The position numbers were made by a program, and so were the translations under genes. A stretch of 64,000 bases of DNA from Euglena gracilis (Eukaryota; Euglenida; Euglenophyceae; Euglenales), in the NCBI GenBank assembly GCA_039621445.1, contig CP154956.1, forward strand, positions 60,397,178 through 60,461,177, read 5' to 3'. This document shows, piece after piece, positions 15,917-27,900 of this stretch. The stretch's first letter is position 1. Each line of letters opens with the position of its first letter. Below the pieces are notes generated by a model. The model had not been told where the DNA came from, ran no database searches, and saw only the letters and a program-made list of their open reading frames with translations.

Positions 15917-18900
15917 CCGGCCTGAGCACGTCGTCGATCGCGACGTCCCCCACGAAGGACGTCTCGTCGTTGGTGCCCACCACGCTGCGGAACCGCAGCA
16001 CGACTCCCTGCTTCTGGTCGTTGACCCGCCAGCGGAGGCGGCCCGGCGGGTCCCAGCCCCATTCCGGTCCCCACAACCACCCACTCCACCCCCACCCAGC
16101 TCCCCCCTCTGTGCGCCGAGTCTCGTACACAGATACGCTGTGTGCTGCTGTAATATTGTGCGGACCACCGACTTAGGCGGCGCGAATTGCCCAAGCAATT
16201 TTTGCGTTTTTTGACGTTTTTTTGGCTGTTTTAAAAACACCTAAAAGGGCACAAAATTTTGAGTTAATATGGGTGTGTGACCGCTTTGGGCCAAAATTTT
16301 ATGAAAGTGGTTTTGTGCGGTATTCCGCGCACCGTACACTACATGATGTAGAGGTACGTAAAAACAGGGGTGTAGACACCCCTGTTACAGGTACCAGAAA
16401 AGTACTGTATTGTAACGTGTGTACTACGTGGGTGTATATTGGTGGCACGTCTGTTTCCACACAGTGTGTGAGGTGAGGTGAACAACGCGAGTGTGTGCGG
16501 ATTACTGCACACAACAAACACAACGATGTGTGATACAGGGAGGTGTTGTGTGTTTGGTGTGATGTAAAGGAAAACTGTGAAGTGTGGTTTAGGCGGATAA
16601 CCGCGTAAAGAGAGTGTAGTTGTACTTACGAAGTCCAGGCGGTAACCCGTGTAACCTCTGAAGGACAGAACGAAGGCATTTGGTGTTAGGCGGGAATCCG
16701 CACAACACAACGGAACGTTGTGGTGTGTGTGTGTGGGCCAGATTACGTGAGAGGACAGATGCGTTTACTTAAGGTGTAGATAAAAAAAAATGGCGGGGAG
16801 GCCGGGGTGGACCGGGGGGCAGCGTCCGTCTGTCGCACCACACCCCGACACATCCGTTGCCCTGGCCGTCACCGGGACGGTGGCCCAGCCGTGGCCGGTG
16901 ACGGGGGGATCTGTGTGTGTGTGTGTGTGTCCGCCGGGTGTGGTGGTGGGCCAACAGTTGGCTGCCCCATCCCCCTGAAAGAGGGGGCGGTCCTCTCCCC
17001 GGCGAGCCTGCCTGTCCTACTCCCCGGCCTGAATGAAACAAAACGGCACGTAAATGACGTTACGGTGCGTCTCTCCGCGACTGCGGTGATGACTGGTCGC
17101 GAAACGCGACGCAGTGTTGTTGTTAGTGGGGGCAGAGGGGTGTGGGTTACCAAACAGATACACAGCGGCCAGTGCGATATTGAAAAGCCAACGGGATGTC
17201 TTGTGCGGGAATCCGTGCAACACATCCCGAGTGTACCACCTGCGTGGATAAAAAGACAGTGAGGAGCCCGGGTGGTCCTTTGACCTCTCCGCACCGCCGG
17301 GGCAGGTTGCCCAGACCTGCCCAACGGGGGTGCGGTTGCGGCGTTTGCGGACCAACGCAGCCGGGGCGACGACGCCCGTCCCGGACTCCCCCGACCAACT
17401 GGGTAGGAAAATTGAACCTGGGTGTTTGTATTTCACGTTTTGGACGCTTGGTGGTACACAACTGCGTAGGGGACCGGTTTTCCTCGCGATCGGAATGCGT
17501 AGGGCACCGGTTTTCTCGGTTGTGCGCGTTGAGGTCTGGTGAGGGTGAGAGGCTGTGTGGTGTGGTCACACGTCAACGGCGACGATGTGTGCGGGTTTCC
17601 GCATACAAGAACGGACCAGTGCGTAAGGCGTAAGGCTCATTGCACGGATGTCCGCCCCTCCTCCCCTACGCTTTTGTCCAAGATGTGGATCGCGAGGCCT
17701 TCATTTGGTGTAACCGCCGGTGTGACCACCAACAGTGGTTTCGCGAAAGTTATACAGTCCAAGTGCGATCTCCAGAGGGAGATGTTGGGCAAGTGGCTGT
17801 AACGGCCTCTTGTGGCCGAGCTCCCTGGGACCGCCCACCCCAGCGGGCAACGCCACTGGTTCCCCGGCCGGTGCGGTCACTTGCCTACTTTCTCCCTGCG
17901 TGCACGGATATCCGCTCAGGCGCCGTGTATGTATGTACACGGCGTGTGTCCGTTTTGTATTGTTTCTTTTCTTCTCTTCTGTGGTTGGTGTGGGGGAGGC
18001 TAAACGAAGCGGAAGCTGACAGCAGTTCGGTGTACCCCCGGGGGCGGGGGGGGTTGGTCCGGGCCACCGAGGGGACCCGGTGCACACGCCCAACTGGGCC
18101 GCACGATTGCGTGCTGTACACCTCCCCCGGACACGACTACCTGGGACCCTTTCGCGACTGAGGGTGGTTGGTGGTACACGACTGGTTTACAGTTCCTGTT
18201 TCATTCGCGAGACAAATCCGTAGGGTGGACTGCTGCTCCCTCAACACCACCCAAAACAGGCCACTTTCTACGACGTGAAGTTGCGGTTTGTGCGGGAAAC
18301 CGCACAAACCGCAACTTCAGCCCCCAGACCACGGTGTCTTCCCAGGGGTTACGTCGCAGTGGTACATCCCGTTCGCGAGGGGGTATAAATCGCGAGAATT
18401 TCAACATCCGCTTGTACCACTAAACACCCTGAATCGCGACAAGGTCCCAGGTCCTTCGGTTTTGGAGGGCCGTCTTACCTGGAATCGCGCTCTAAATTGC
18501 GCCGTACGGACCAATCCGGGTACTGTTGCCCCCGCCGGCTTCAAATTTGAGCACCCTGAACAGCAGCCTTCCATGGCTTTACACGGGAACCGCACACCTG
18601 CGCAGAATCAAACACAAGCAGTTCTGTGGTGAGGTACTAGCAAGCAAAGGAAGGACAAGTCATTGTGATGTTCCCACCGGTTGTGCGGAAACCCGCGTAG
18701 AAGCGGTCTACAATGGCTGCGGTGTGTGGTATAACACGGTGCGCTACGATGACAGATTTGAATCAAACACAGTGCAGCGTTGTGCGGATTCCCGTGTAAA
18801 GGACTGAGCCCTTGTCGGCACAACGATATGACACTGCTTCAGTGCATACGTACGTGCGAAACACGGTCAAATCTGTGCATACGTGAGTGGTCTTTGTCCA

Positions 18901-21900
18901 TTCAATGAAAACAGTGTTCAGCATGTACAGTAGATCTGTGTACATTGTGTCACTCACTCACTCACACATCCTCTGTTGCGCGGTAATCCGCACACCCTCA
19001 TCTCCGTTGTCTCAGACTGTGCAAAAACAAAAAAAAATGGCCTCCCCGTCTGAGACGTTGGTGCTGCAGCTGGACCAGCTGCGGGGGTACCTTGCCGGCG
19101 CCCCCCCGGCCGATGGTTGGGCGATCCTGGAGGACGCCCTCCGAAGAGGCCCACCTGGGAGCCCTCAACCTGGTGGAGACGGGCCTGGCCGTCAGGGCCA
19201 ACCGCCGGTCCCGTCGCAGCCTGCGGGAGGTGCGGCGGGAGTACACCCGGCCCCCGTCTGAACGGCCGATGTGGATGGCCCGCTTCACCGACGGGCTGCT
19301 GGCGCTGTGGAGGACGCTGCGACGGCTGGCCGTGCCCTTCGGTGAGCTGGTCACGCCGGCGGCCGCCCTGGCCCCCGCCCCGGCGCAGCAGACGCTGCAG
19401 GACCTGCCCCGCGCTACCCGTCGGCTGCTGCGGCCCGCCGGTCTGGTGGGCCCCACGGAGGAGCTGGTGCGGGAGCGGGCGCGAAGGGCCCGGGACGCGG
19501 TGCTGCGGGCGTTGGACGGCCACCAGTGCGTGCTGTGGCTGGACAACTTCTGCTGGCTGCGGTGGGGCACGGACCCCGCCCAGCCCAGCTACAGCCGCAA
19601 CGTCACCGCCCTGGGTTCAGGGTGCCTACTCTGCCTTTGGTCAAGTGGACGTGACCCGCTGTGCACGACATGAGACGCGTGCGGTTTTCCGCCTGAGAAT
19701 GTTCCGTCTTCCAAAATGAAATCAGTGACCACCCAAGTGAACCCCGCAAGTGGGGTTGAGACAATCAGCTGGGACGTTGATGACAGCTGGGACGTTATGA
19801 CTTGGGATACGAAAATCTGAACGTCCTTTAAGTAGTGCATGGGGCTAAGAACAAGGGTTAGGGTTGAATAGGTTTGTGCGGGTTTCCGTGTAAACACGAC
19901 CCTGTTGGTTTGCACGGAAACCCGCACACTTCGGGATGACGTCAGCGTCCACTGGTTGGCTCAATGAGCAGGCCCTCTGTGCGGTGACTGCTGCAGATCG
20001 ACCCCCTGCGGACTCGTCAGGGGACTTTGACGCGGTCCGTGACGTTCCCCGTGTCCACGGGCCACCCGGAGTTCGGGCTGGTGGTGCAGCACCTCCGCTG
20101 GGCGGCCGACCTGTGCCTGCAGTCGGCGAAGAAGCTGCACCAGGCGGTGCGCGGCCTCCACCGGGCGGAGCTCTCGGTGGACAACGTCCGCGTCCCGCTG
20201 GACATGCAGCGGGACGCGATGCGGTCGCTGCGGTGGAGGCCCTTCTCTCTGACCGAGCAGACGGTCAGTTCGAACCGGGACCTCCTCCAGCTCCTGGAGA
20301 CCGTGCTGCAGCTGCAGGCGCGGTCGGGCCGCCAGCTGCCCCTCCTGGTGGATGAGAACATCCACTACCGCATCCTCCGCCTCCTCAACTCGGCCCCGGC
20401 GCTGCGCTTCCGGATGGGGGAGCACCTCGCCAACGTCCCCCTGCTGTACGGCATCTGGCATGCCTACAAGCACACGGATACAGAGACAGTACGCGGTAAA
20501 CCGCACACTACACAATGCGCGGTGGGGTGGAATGTGACGGGGGAGGAATGGCACTCCGCTGTCAAGGCGGTGGTGGGGACGCTGATCCGCCGCCGCACGT
20601 GGACGTGGCTGCTGATGCACCCGGACCTTCACCACGTCCACCCGACCCGCCGTATGTCTACTCTGCGCTGTCTTCCGCATTCTGTGTCCACACGTTTTCG
20701 CAAGGTTGTCATTTTCAGGCGGGTTTCCGTGCAAATCTCAAGGTTGTCATTTTCAGGCGGGTTTCCGTGCAAAGACTCTTGCACGTGGAAGCGTGTGTGG
20801 TGTTGGGATTCTTTGCTGATGTCACCGTTCTCGTGCTCAGGCACCCTGTCCATGGTGCCCAGCCTGGAGCAGAGCATGGACAGCGCGGATATCAAGGTGC
20901 CGCTCAGCGGTACCAACTGGCGCTGGTCGGCCCAGCACCCGTGCGCAGGGCTATCCAGGACGTGTGTGCCTTTTTCCCTTTGGTAAGTTGCATGCGTAAC
21001 TGCGTTTCACACATGGTTGTTGTACGCGACAACCCGCCTGATTGGATGAGACGAAATATCTCAATTCACATTAGAATGTTACAGAGTCCAACTTTTTTTC
21101 TTTTTGTACTGGCTCATGATTCCACTGTATTGTTGGAGGTTCGGGGTTGTCCTGAGGACGGCCACCGCGGGAGGCGGTCCTTCGCTCCCCCCTGTGGGGT
21201 ACTGAGCGCTACGCCCCCCTGCGGGCGCGGCTGGCCCAGCCGCTCGCCGAGCCCACGGTGCGGTACGGGGGGCGCTTCTGCACCCTGGACCTCAGCAGTG
21301 GCGGCGGTCGGCGCGGGGCGGCCACAGCGGCGGCCGGCAGCAGCCGGGAGGAGGCGGAGGGGTCCCCCAGTCAGCCCACGTCTGGGGAGGGGGAGCTGTT
21401 TGAGGCTGGCTCTCCGCGGGCGGGCAGCCGGTCCACCCGGGGGCGAAGAAGGACGGCAGCGGCGGAGGGTGGGGAGTGTCCCGAGCCGTCCCGCCTGGCG
21501 CACGTGGTCCCCCTCCACCCCACCGCGGCGATGCCGCGGGAGATCATGGAGCTGAACGTCGACGCGGTGGTGGTGGAGGTCCCGGACGGGCTGAGCGACG
21601 CCGACGTCAATCCCGAGCTCCTGAGACTGTGGAGCCGCGGGGTCCCGTTCGTGGCCACGGGGCGGGCGTTCGCCATCGGGGTGCTGCAGCAGACGCTGCA
21701 GAAGGGCATGGACGTCCCCGACGAGATGCGCCGTGTGGACGTCACACTTCACCGGCCGGTGAAGTCCAACGTGGACCGCACGTACCTTTTCAACGTCACC
21801 ACCGTGACCGCCCTCTTCAGCAGCAGGACGGACTTTCGGGTGTGTTTATCCTCCCCTCCGCTTTTTTTTTGGAACCCTCCTTCTTTTGGCGTACACGGGA

Positions 21901-24900
21901 ATCCGCACAAGTCTCACACAACCGTTACACACTGGTGCATATTGGGGTACAGCGCGCACAAAAGGTTTCTTCAGACTCATGGAGTGTGACATTCTAAGAT
22001 GACAAGAGGGGATGGGATGAGGTGAGGTACAACGTGATGAGACATCTTCGCCTTCCACTCGCAGGTCCCCCGGCAGATCACCCTCGTGGGACAGGGTCAG
22101 GGCTTTGTTCACACAGAACAGAAACACAATCAGGCGTTCTTTTTTTTAAGAAAAAGAAAACATACCACGTGACCACTGTTCATCGTTTCAGGGAATTGAG
22201 CGTTGTCTGTGGTTTTCCTCTGCACGGATATCCGCACACTTCCGCGTTCTGTTCCCTATGGTGAAAGAATGGCATTCAGTCCCACAATGTGAATTCCCTT
22301 CTGGCCCCCATCCCCCCTCCCCATGAGAAACTGCGCAGGGACACAGCTCTGCGGGGGAGGGGCCGCCCACCCTGCCGGTGGAGGTGGCGTGGTGGCTGCT
22401 GGCGCGGCTGCACGTGGAGGCCCACGACTGGGTGCTGGCGGTCACCCGCCACGCCGCCCTCCCGGCGGACCTCACCACCCGGCTGCAGGTCCCCATCGGC
22501 GTGATCTGGGGGGACCCCGACCTCCTGGAGGAGGCGGACGAGGCGATGCAACTGCGGGTGGACCAGCTGCAGCGTGAGATCAAGGTGGCCGACGGGAAGC
22601 CGGCCATCCTGTGGGATCAGGGCGCCACCCCGGTCCAGGACAGACGGGGGGGGAGTTGCCCTTATCAACTCTGCGTGCGTGCAGCATCAGAACGTGGTGG
22701 ACAACGTGTACGCGGTTTCCCGCACACATTGCACGCGTGCGGTTTCCCGTGGGGAGGGGTGCTTAGCTTCTACCAGGGTGGACTCTGGTTTCCCCACCTG
22801 GACTTTCCTGGGTGGTGGCCCCTGCGGCCATCAACGTCCACCACCGCATCGCCCACCACGAGCCGCTGGACGTCTCCGGCCGGGGCGGGCTGGAGGAGGA
22901 GGAGGAGAAGGGGGAGAAGGAAGAGGAGGACATGCCCCCCCGGCCAAAGAAGAAGGAGCCGGAGAAGAAGGGCCGGGAGCCCTCGCCCCCGACGCCAGCC
23001 AAGGGGCGGGCAAGAAGGAGACCCCCGCCAAGGGGAAGGAGAAGGAGAAGGAGAAGGCCCCTGCTGCCAAGGGGAAGGAGAAGGGGAAGGAGAGGGCCCC
23101 TGCCGCGAAGGAGGCCGAGGCCCCGGTGGAGGCCAAGCAGCCGTCGGCCAGCGGCGGCGCGGCGGTGGCGGGCCGCAAGGGGGCCTCCACCCCCTCCGGG
23201 CTGCGGAAGGGCGCGGCCGCACCACCAGCGGCACAGGAGCCGTCGGCGCCGGAGACCCCGGTGACAGGCCGCAAGCGCACGGCCCGCACGCCGCCCCCGA
23301 CCGAGTCCGCCGCCGGTGAGCCGGAGGACGAGATTGAGGAGATCGTGCCGCGACCGCCCCCGACACAGTCCCCCCTTCAGAGCCAGCTGTTTGCGTCCTC
23401 CCATTCTGCTCTTTCAGCCTCTGAGTTTGCAGCCACGTGTGGTGGGCTTTGCACACGGGAAACCGCACACGTGCGTCTTCAGGAACACCGCACATGTACA
23501 GAATGATAGGTGCGTTGCACGGAAACCCGCACACAATCTCCCACGCTGTTTTTTGGGTTCAGGTGGTTTTGCATTCACACTGCCTGTGTCCTTGCAAACT
23601 CTTGACAGATCTGATACCCTCTCTTCATTATTGCTGTTCTGCTTGCAAATTGCGCGGGAAACCGCACACAGCTTGCTGACTCATTGCACGCGCACACCCC
23701 TCCTTCCTGTAATCCACCACTTACACATCAAGTCCAAGGGGGGAGGGTCGGCTGAAGAAGAAGCCCACGCCGGCCGGGGCGCTGGAGGAGCTGCTCAACG
23801 TGTGAGCAGCAGCGCGGGCCGGCGGGGGCGGGCCGGGCGGGCGGCGGGGCGGCTGCACCGCCATCCCCATCCCCGACAGCGCCACCGAGTGCACGGTGCC
23901 GTGGGCGGCCGTGGGCGGCCGCTGAGCAGCTCTGTCTACCCCTCCTGTGTGGACCGCCCGATGCTTTTGAACCTGGGACCGCCCGTTGCTTTTTGTGTCA
24001 CACACCCTCCCCACACCCACTGTCCCCGGGACTGCCCAAATGCCTTTCACCTTTCGACGGGAACTCAACCCCTGGACCACTCCATCACCCCTCTCACCTG
24101 GGAAACACCGGACGCCCCAACCGCCGTGTGAGGTCCAGGGCACATTCTGTCTCCCATTCAGTGGCTGGTGTCCAACCAACCCTGTGCGGATGTGTGTATG
24201 GAGTGGACCCCTCTCTGTCACGTGCATACCCCCCTCTGAGATCACCCGTGTGCCCTGGACCTGGACCACCCATTCGGCTGTCCGTTTTTCGTCCGTCTGT
24301 CCCCTCTGTCTCTCTTTCCCTCTGGACGCGACCACAGAGACTTCGTCTCTCTCTCTTCCCCCCGGGACCAAGGACCCCTCCAGGACCAGGACCAAGCTGC
24401 ACGGTGATCCGCACACACACCCTCCCCCTCTCTCCCTTCTGCTGTCGTTGCGCTTCGTGTGCTATCGCAGTCCTTGGCAGGCGGGCGGTGAGGGGGGCAT
24501 GGGAGGAGGGCTGCCTTGGGTCAGGTGCCCCATTGGATGTCAGGGCCAATTCCCAGTCCAACGTCCCCAAAGGTTTCCCGTATGTTTTTGCACGGATAAC
24601 CGCACAAGTTCACTTTTCACACGCCTTTGTCATTCAGCCCCCTCTCGCGGTGTTAGCCCCTTCACATATGGTTCATCTGTTGTGTGCGGTTTCCCGCCCA
24701 ACACATCATCTGTTAAAAATTAGGACATCCGTTCAGCAGTGGTGTTCGTTTCCCCCTCTCGTCACTGCTCGTTGGCACTCACCAGTCGTCCAAAAACGCG
24801 CGGGTTGCTTACGCGGGTGCCTCTCCCTCACAGGTTACCCCATGTCACCCCCCTCCCGGAGGTGGGGTCCGGCTCCGTCGTGACACGGCCGGGGCTCCGA

Positions 24901-27900
24901 CGGCCAGGTGTTCTCTGACCCCTTCTCCGTTTTCACATTTTCGGCCAGGTTACTGGGGGGTACTTCACAAAACCACTTTTCAACCATTAATTTTCAAAAT
25001 CGGTCACATGTCAAAACAGTGGAAACAGGCGGAAACCCGCACACAATTTCTGGGTTATATCAAGTGTTAGGAATTTCGGTCACGTTTCAGGGGGGTGGCT
25101 TACACGGGAACCCGCACACCTGTAACGCCTAAAAAATGACAAAAAATTTGGGCAATTCGCGCCGCCTAAGACCGACGGCGTCACCGTCTCGACCACACCA
25201 CACCCCCACCTGTGGCCGATCAAATCACCATTTTGGCTGTACTGTGCACATCGTCCAGCACATATGTCCACGTAGCTCGTCATTTAACGTTGCTGAAACA
25301 CAATATGGTTGCCTGTTACCACAAGAGACTCGAAAGGAAAAATGGTGAAAATGAATGCAACTCACGTTATTCAAATTTATCTCGAATTTATGTACGTTAT
25401 TCAAACTTATCCCCAGAAGACCGAAAAAACTTGGCATCTACATGTGAGGGTACATTTGCAACTTGAATTTCCTTTCAAACTCAATCAGATTTATTTGCAC
25501 TGCCCCAGTTGTATTTTGTCTTCAACCTACCTACCCCCGATGTCCAACGACCGGAAACCTCTGTCCTCCGACCGGGGGGGGGGGGTCGTTGGATATAGGG
25601 TTGTGACCAAAAAGGTGTCCTCTAGGGCAGGGGGGTGGTTGTTGGACAAGGGGTCCAAAAAAATGTCGGCAGGTACTCAAAAAAGGCCGAAATTCTCCTT
25701 CCGGCGCTTTGCGCCGGAAACCTTGGGCCGTGTTGTTAAACTTTTGCTCGAAAAATGCCAAAAATGGCATTTTGGCCAATTCTTGGCTTTTTTTTTGAGT
25801 GCAGAAATTTTCGGCCCGGCGCTGCTCTGTGACCAAAAATTTGGCCAAACCTCCGAAAAGATGTCCTCCGACCGGGGGGTGGTGGTCGTTTGACATAGGG
25901 GGGGGGGAGGTAACTATTTTCATCCACTCCATTTAATACCACAAATAGAAAAAGGAGCAACGCAGTTGGGCAACAATTTGGCGAACCCTAGCGCCTGCCG
26001 GTGGGCAAACAACATGCATTTCGGCACAACGTGGATGCACCGCCTTGGTGGACACAAAAACTGTCAGAGGGCCGCCTCCGGTCACAAGGCCTGGGTGAGG
26101 TCCACGGTCTGCGGGATCCAGCAGTCCCCCTGGTTGCCGCGGATGGCGGGCTGCACGTCGAGCACGAACGTCCGGCCGCCGTCGAACGAGGCGTCGTAAT
26201 GCAGCTCCGTGTCGCCGAGGCCGTACATGGACAGCCAGAAATTGGCCCCACACCCCGCCGCCGGGGGGGGGCACATGGTGAGGTGGCCAAACGTGCCGGA
26301 CAGCGGTCTCACGGGGGGGGGTCATCATCATGTCTCCAATCTTCTGGAAGCATTCAGACCGGTCAAATCGTCCAAATCACACTGCAACGCAGGTCGCCAT
26401 GCCCCAAACCATATACAACCCCTCAGGAAGGAAGGAGGGGAGGAAACTTGAATGGCTGGTCAAATCACCCACCAAATCCTCCAATCATTTTAAAAACAAA
26501 CAGGAAAATATCGATTGAAAAAAAAAACGGGAAATTGTCGGCTTCGGACTGCTTTGTGGGAGAATACCCCACGCTGGGCGCTTACTCAAGGCTCAGGGTA
26601 ATGCCGGAGTTTGGCTCCATTCTGTTCAGTGCATTATAAATGCACCCAAATGCACTCATAGCGCTGCCAAGAAAAAAAATGCTCGCTACGGAGTTGCCTG
26701 CAGCGCACCCCCAGCACTGAGGTGGGGCGCGGCCGACCCGCACCACCCAGGAGCGGTACACGAGGAGCACGGGGGTCAGCATGTGGGCGGTGAGGGGGCG
26801 GACGGCGCTGCCGCACGGCGGGCTGGTCTCCGTGTACAGGTAGTTCCCCGCCGCGGTCCCCGTCGTGTGGTCGGACTGCGGCCCCGTCAGAGGCGTTTCT
26901 TAAACCCCCAGGGAGGTTGGCATCCACTCGTTTCGGCTTTGCACCGAATTTTTTTTGGACCCCAAATATGACACTGAAACCCCACCCCCCCTGTGATCGC
27001 ACAACCTCCGCAATCAGACTGGACCCACCCACTGCCCGGGTCCTATTGGGAAAAAACCTCTGGGTCCCGTGTTCCGGCCGATGCTCCGCGTCTCCTGCAG
27101 GGACCCCCTGAAAATGGGAGTCCAGATTTGGACTGGCATGCTGAACTGGGGGGGGATAGCACACCACCAAACAAAACCTCCAGGGTTTCCCACCAACGTA
27201 AAAAACACATATCAACGGGTCGGCATCTGTTGGGGTGCCTTGGAGGTCTGTGTGGTCTGGGAAAGGGGGCCTGGGCTGGGTGACGTTGTTGTGGACGGAC
27301 CAGTCGAAATCCCCGGTGGCTGGGTTGCGCCAGCCGTCGTGCAACGGGCAGGGCCCCGAGACGATAGAGCAGCCGTTCGGGTCGCAGCGGGGCCAGCTGT
27401 CGAACGACTCGCGGGGGGTGCGGGCCGCCAGGCAGCCTACTGCCCCCCCCCCCCCCCGCAATGGGGCTAAAGGGGGCTCCATCGTGGCAACGCTGCCAAG
27501 GCCGAGTGGTGCGGGGCAGCTCCTTCTTGAGGCCCTGAGGTTCCCCCCACAAAAAACACCACACTGCAAGGGTACTCCGTCGAGGGGAGTAACCACCCCC
27601 CAATAATAATAAATAACAACCACCTGGTTTGGACACTCAAAATCGAGGTCGGGGGGGGGGATTATTTGGGTGGTTTATTATTTTAGACAAATTTTCGAAG
27701 TGAAAAATCGATCCAAAAATAACTCAAAAGCCTTTAAAAGTCAACTCTTTTTAAAAGCATTTATAAACAATTAAAAAATGCACTCTTTTAACATGTTTTC
27801 CGCAGCCATTTCGTTCATTTTTATGATTTTTTGCAATGTTTCTGCTAATCCCCCTTTCTTTGACTTCTCAGCTGATGGAGCGGTGTTACTATTTGGACAA

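Larger units (their letters stand above)
16315..25121. repeat. About 30 dispersed CGG-N4-CCG palindromes
   Basis: Consensus is roughly TGYRCGG-N4-CCGCACA, with N4 mostly A/T-rich. The CGG starts near 16318, 16498 (imperfect), 16594, 16640, 16691, 17206, 17592, 17905, 18293, 18686, 18785, 18981, 19682, 19879, 19915, 20494, 20720, 20758, 21896, 22225, 22713, 22740, 23456, 23520, 23655, 24402, 24593, 24687, 25030 and 25105. All sites are in introns or spacers of element 1; none falls in a proposed exon of the main gene. Spacing is irregular. The half-sites resemble CGG triplets bound by Zn2Cys6 regulators, but that is only analogy. Confidence 0.9.
16172..25170 (+). mobile_element. Element 1: 9.0-kb DNA transposon-like element, unclassified
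   Basis: The element is 8,999 bp long with 23-bp perfect terminal inverted repeats and a 5-bp direct duplication (ACCGA). It lies in an intron of the MAM gene, antisense to it. It contains one strong multi-exon gene on the plus strand and a possible second gene upstream. About 30 CGG-N4-CCG palindromes are spread over its non-coding parts and stop within 50 bp of the right terminal repeat. Base composition and vocabulary change abruptly at both ends: outside, microsatellites and C/G runs dominate, while inside they are almost absent. TTAA-, TA- and 8-9-bp-duplicating families do not fit. Transib elements also duplicate 5 bp but have a different terminus (CACWATG). Confidence 0.9.

Noticed and set aside
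22378-23319. Single 313-codon open frame as a gene
   Set aside because: After about 22640 it runs into an intron carrying two of the palindromes, then into the wrong frame of the Lys-rich exon. Only its first part is coding.
16315-25121. CRISPR-like array from the repeated palindrome
   Set aside because: Spacing is irregular (from 25 bp to over 1 kb), the central 4 bp vary, there are no uniform spacers, and the DNA is eukaryotic with introns.
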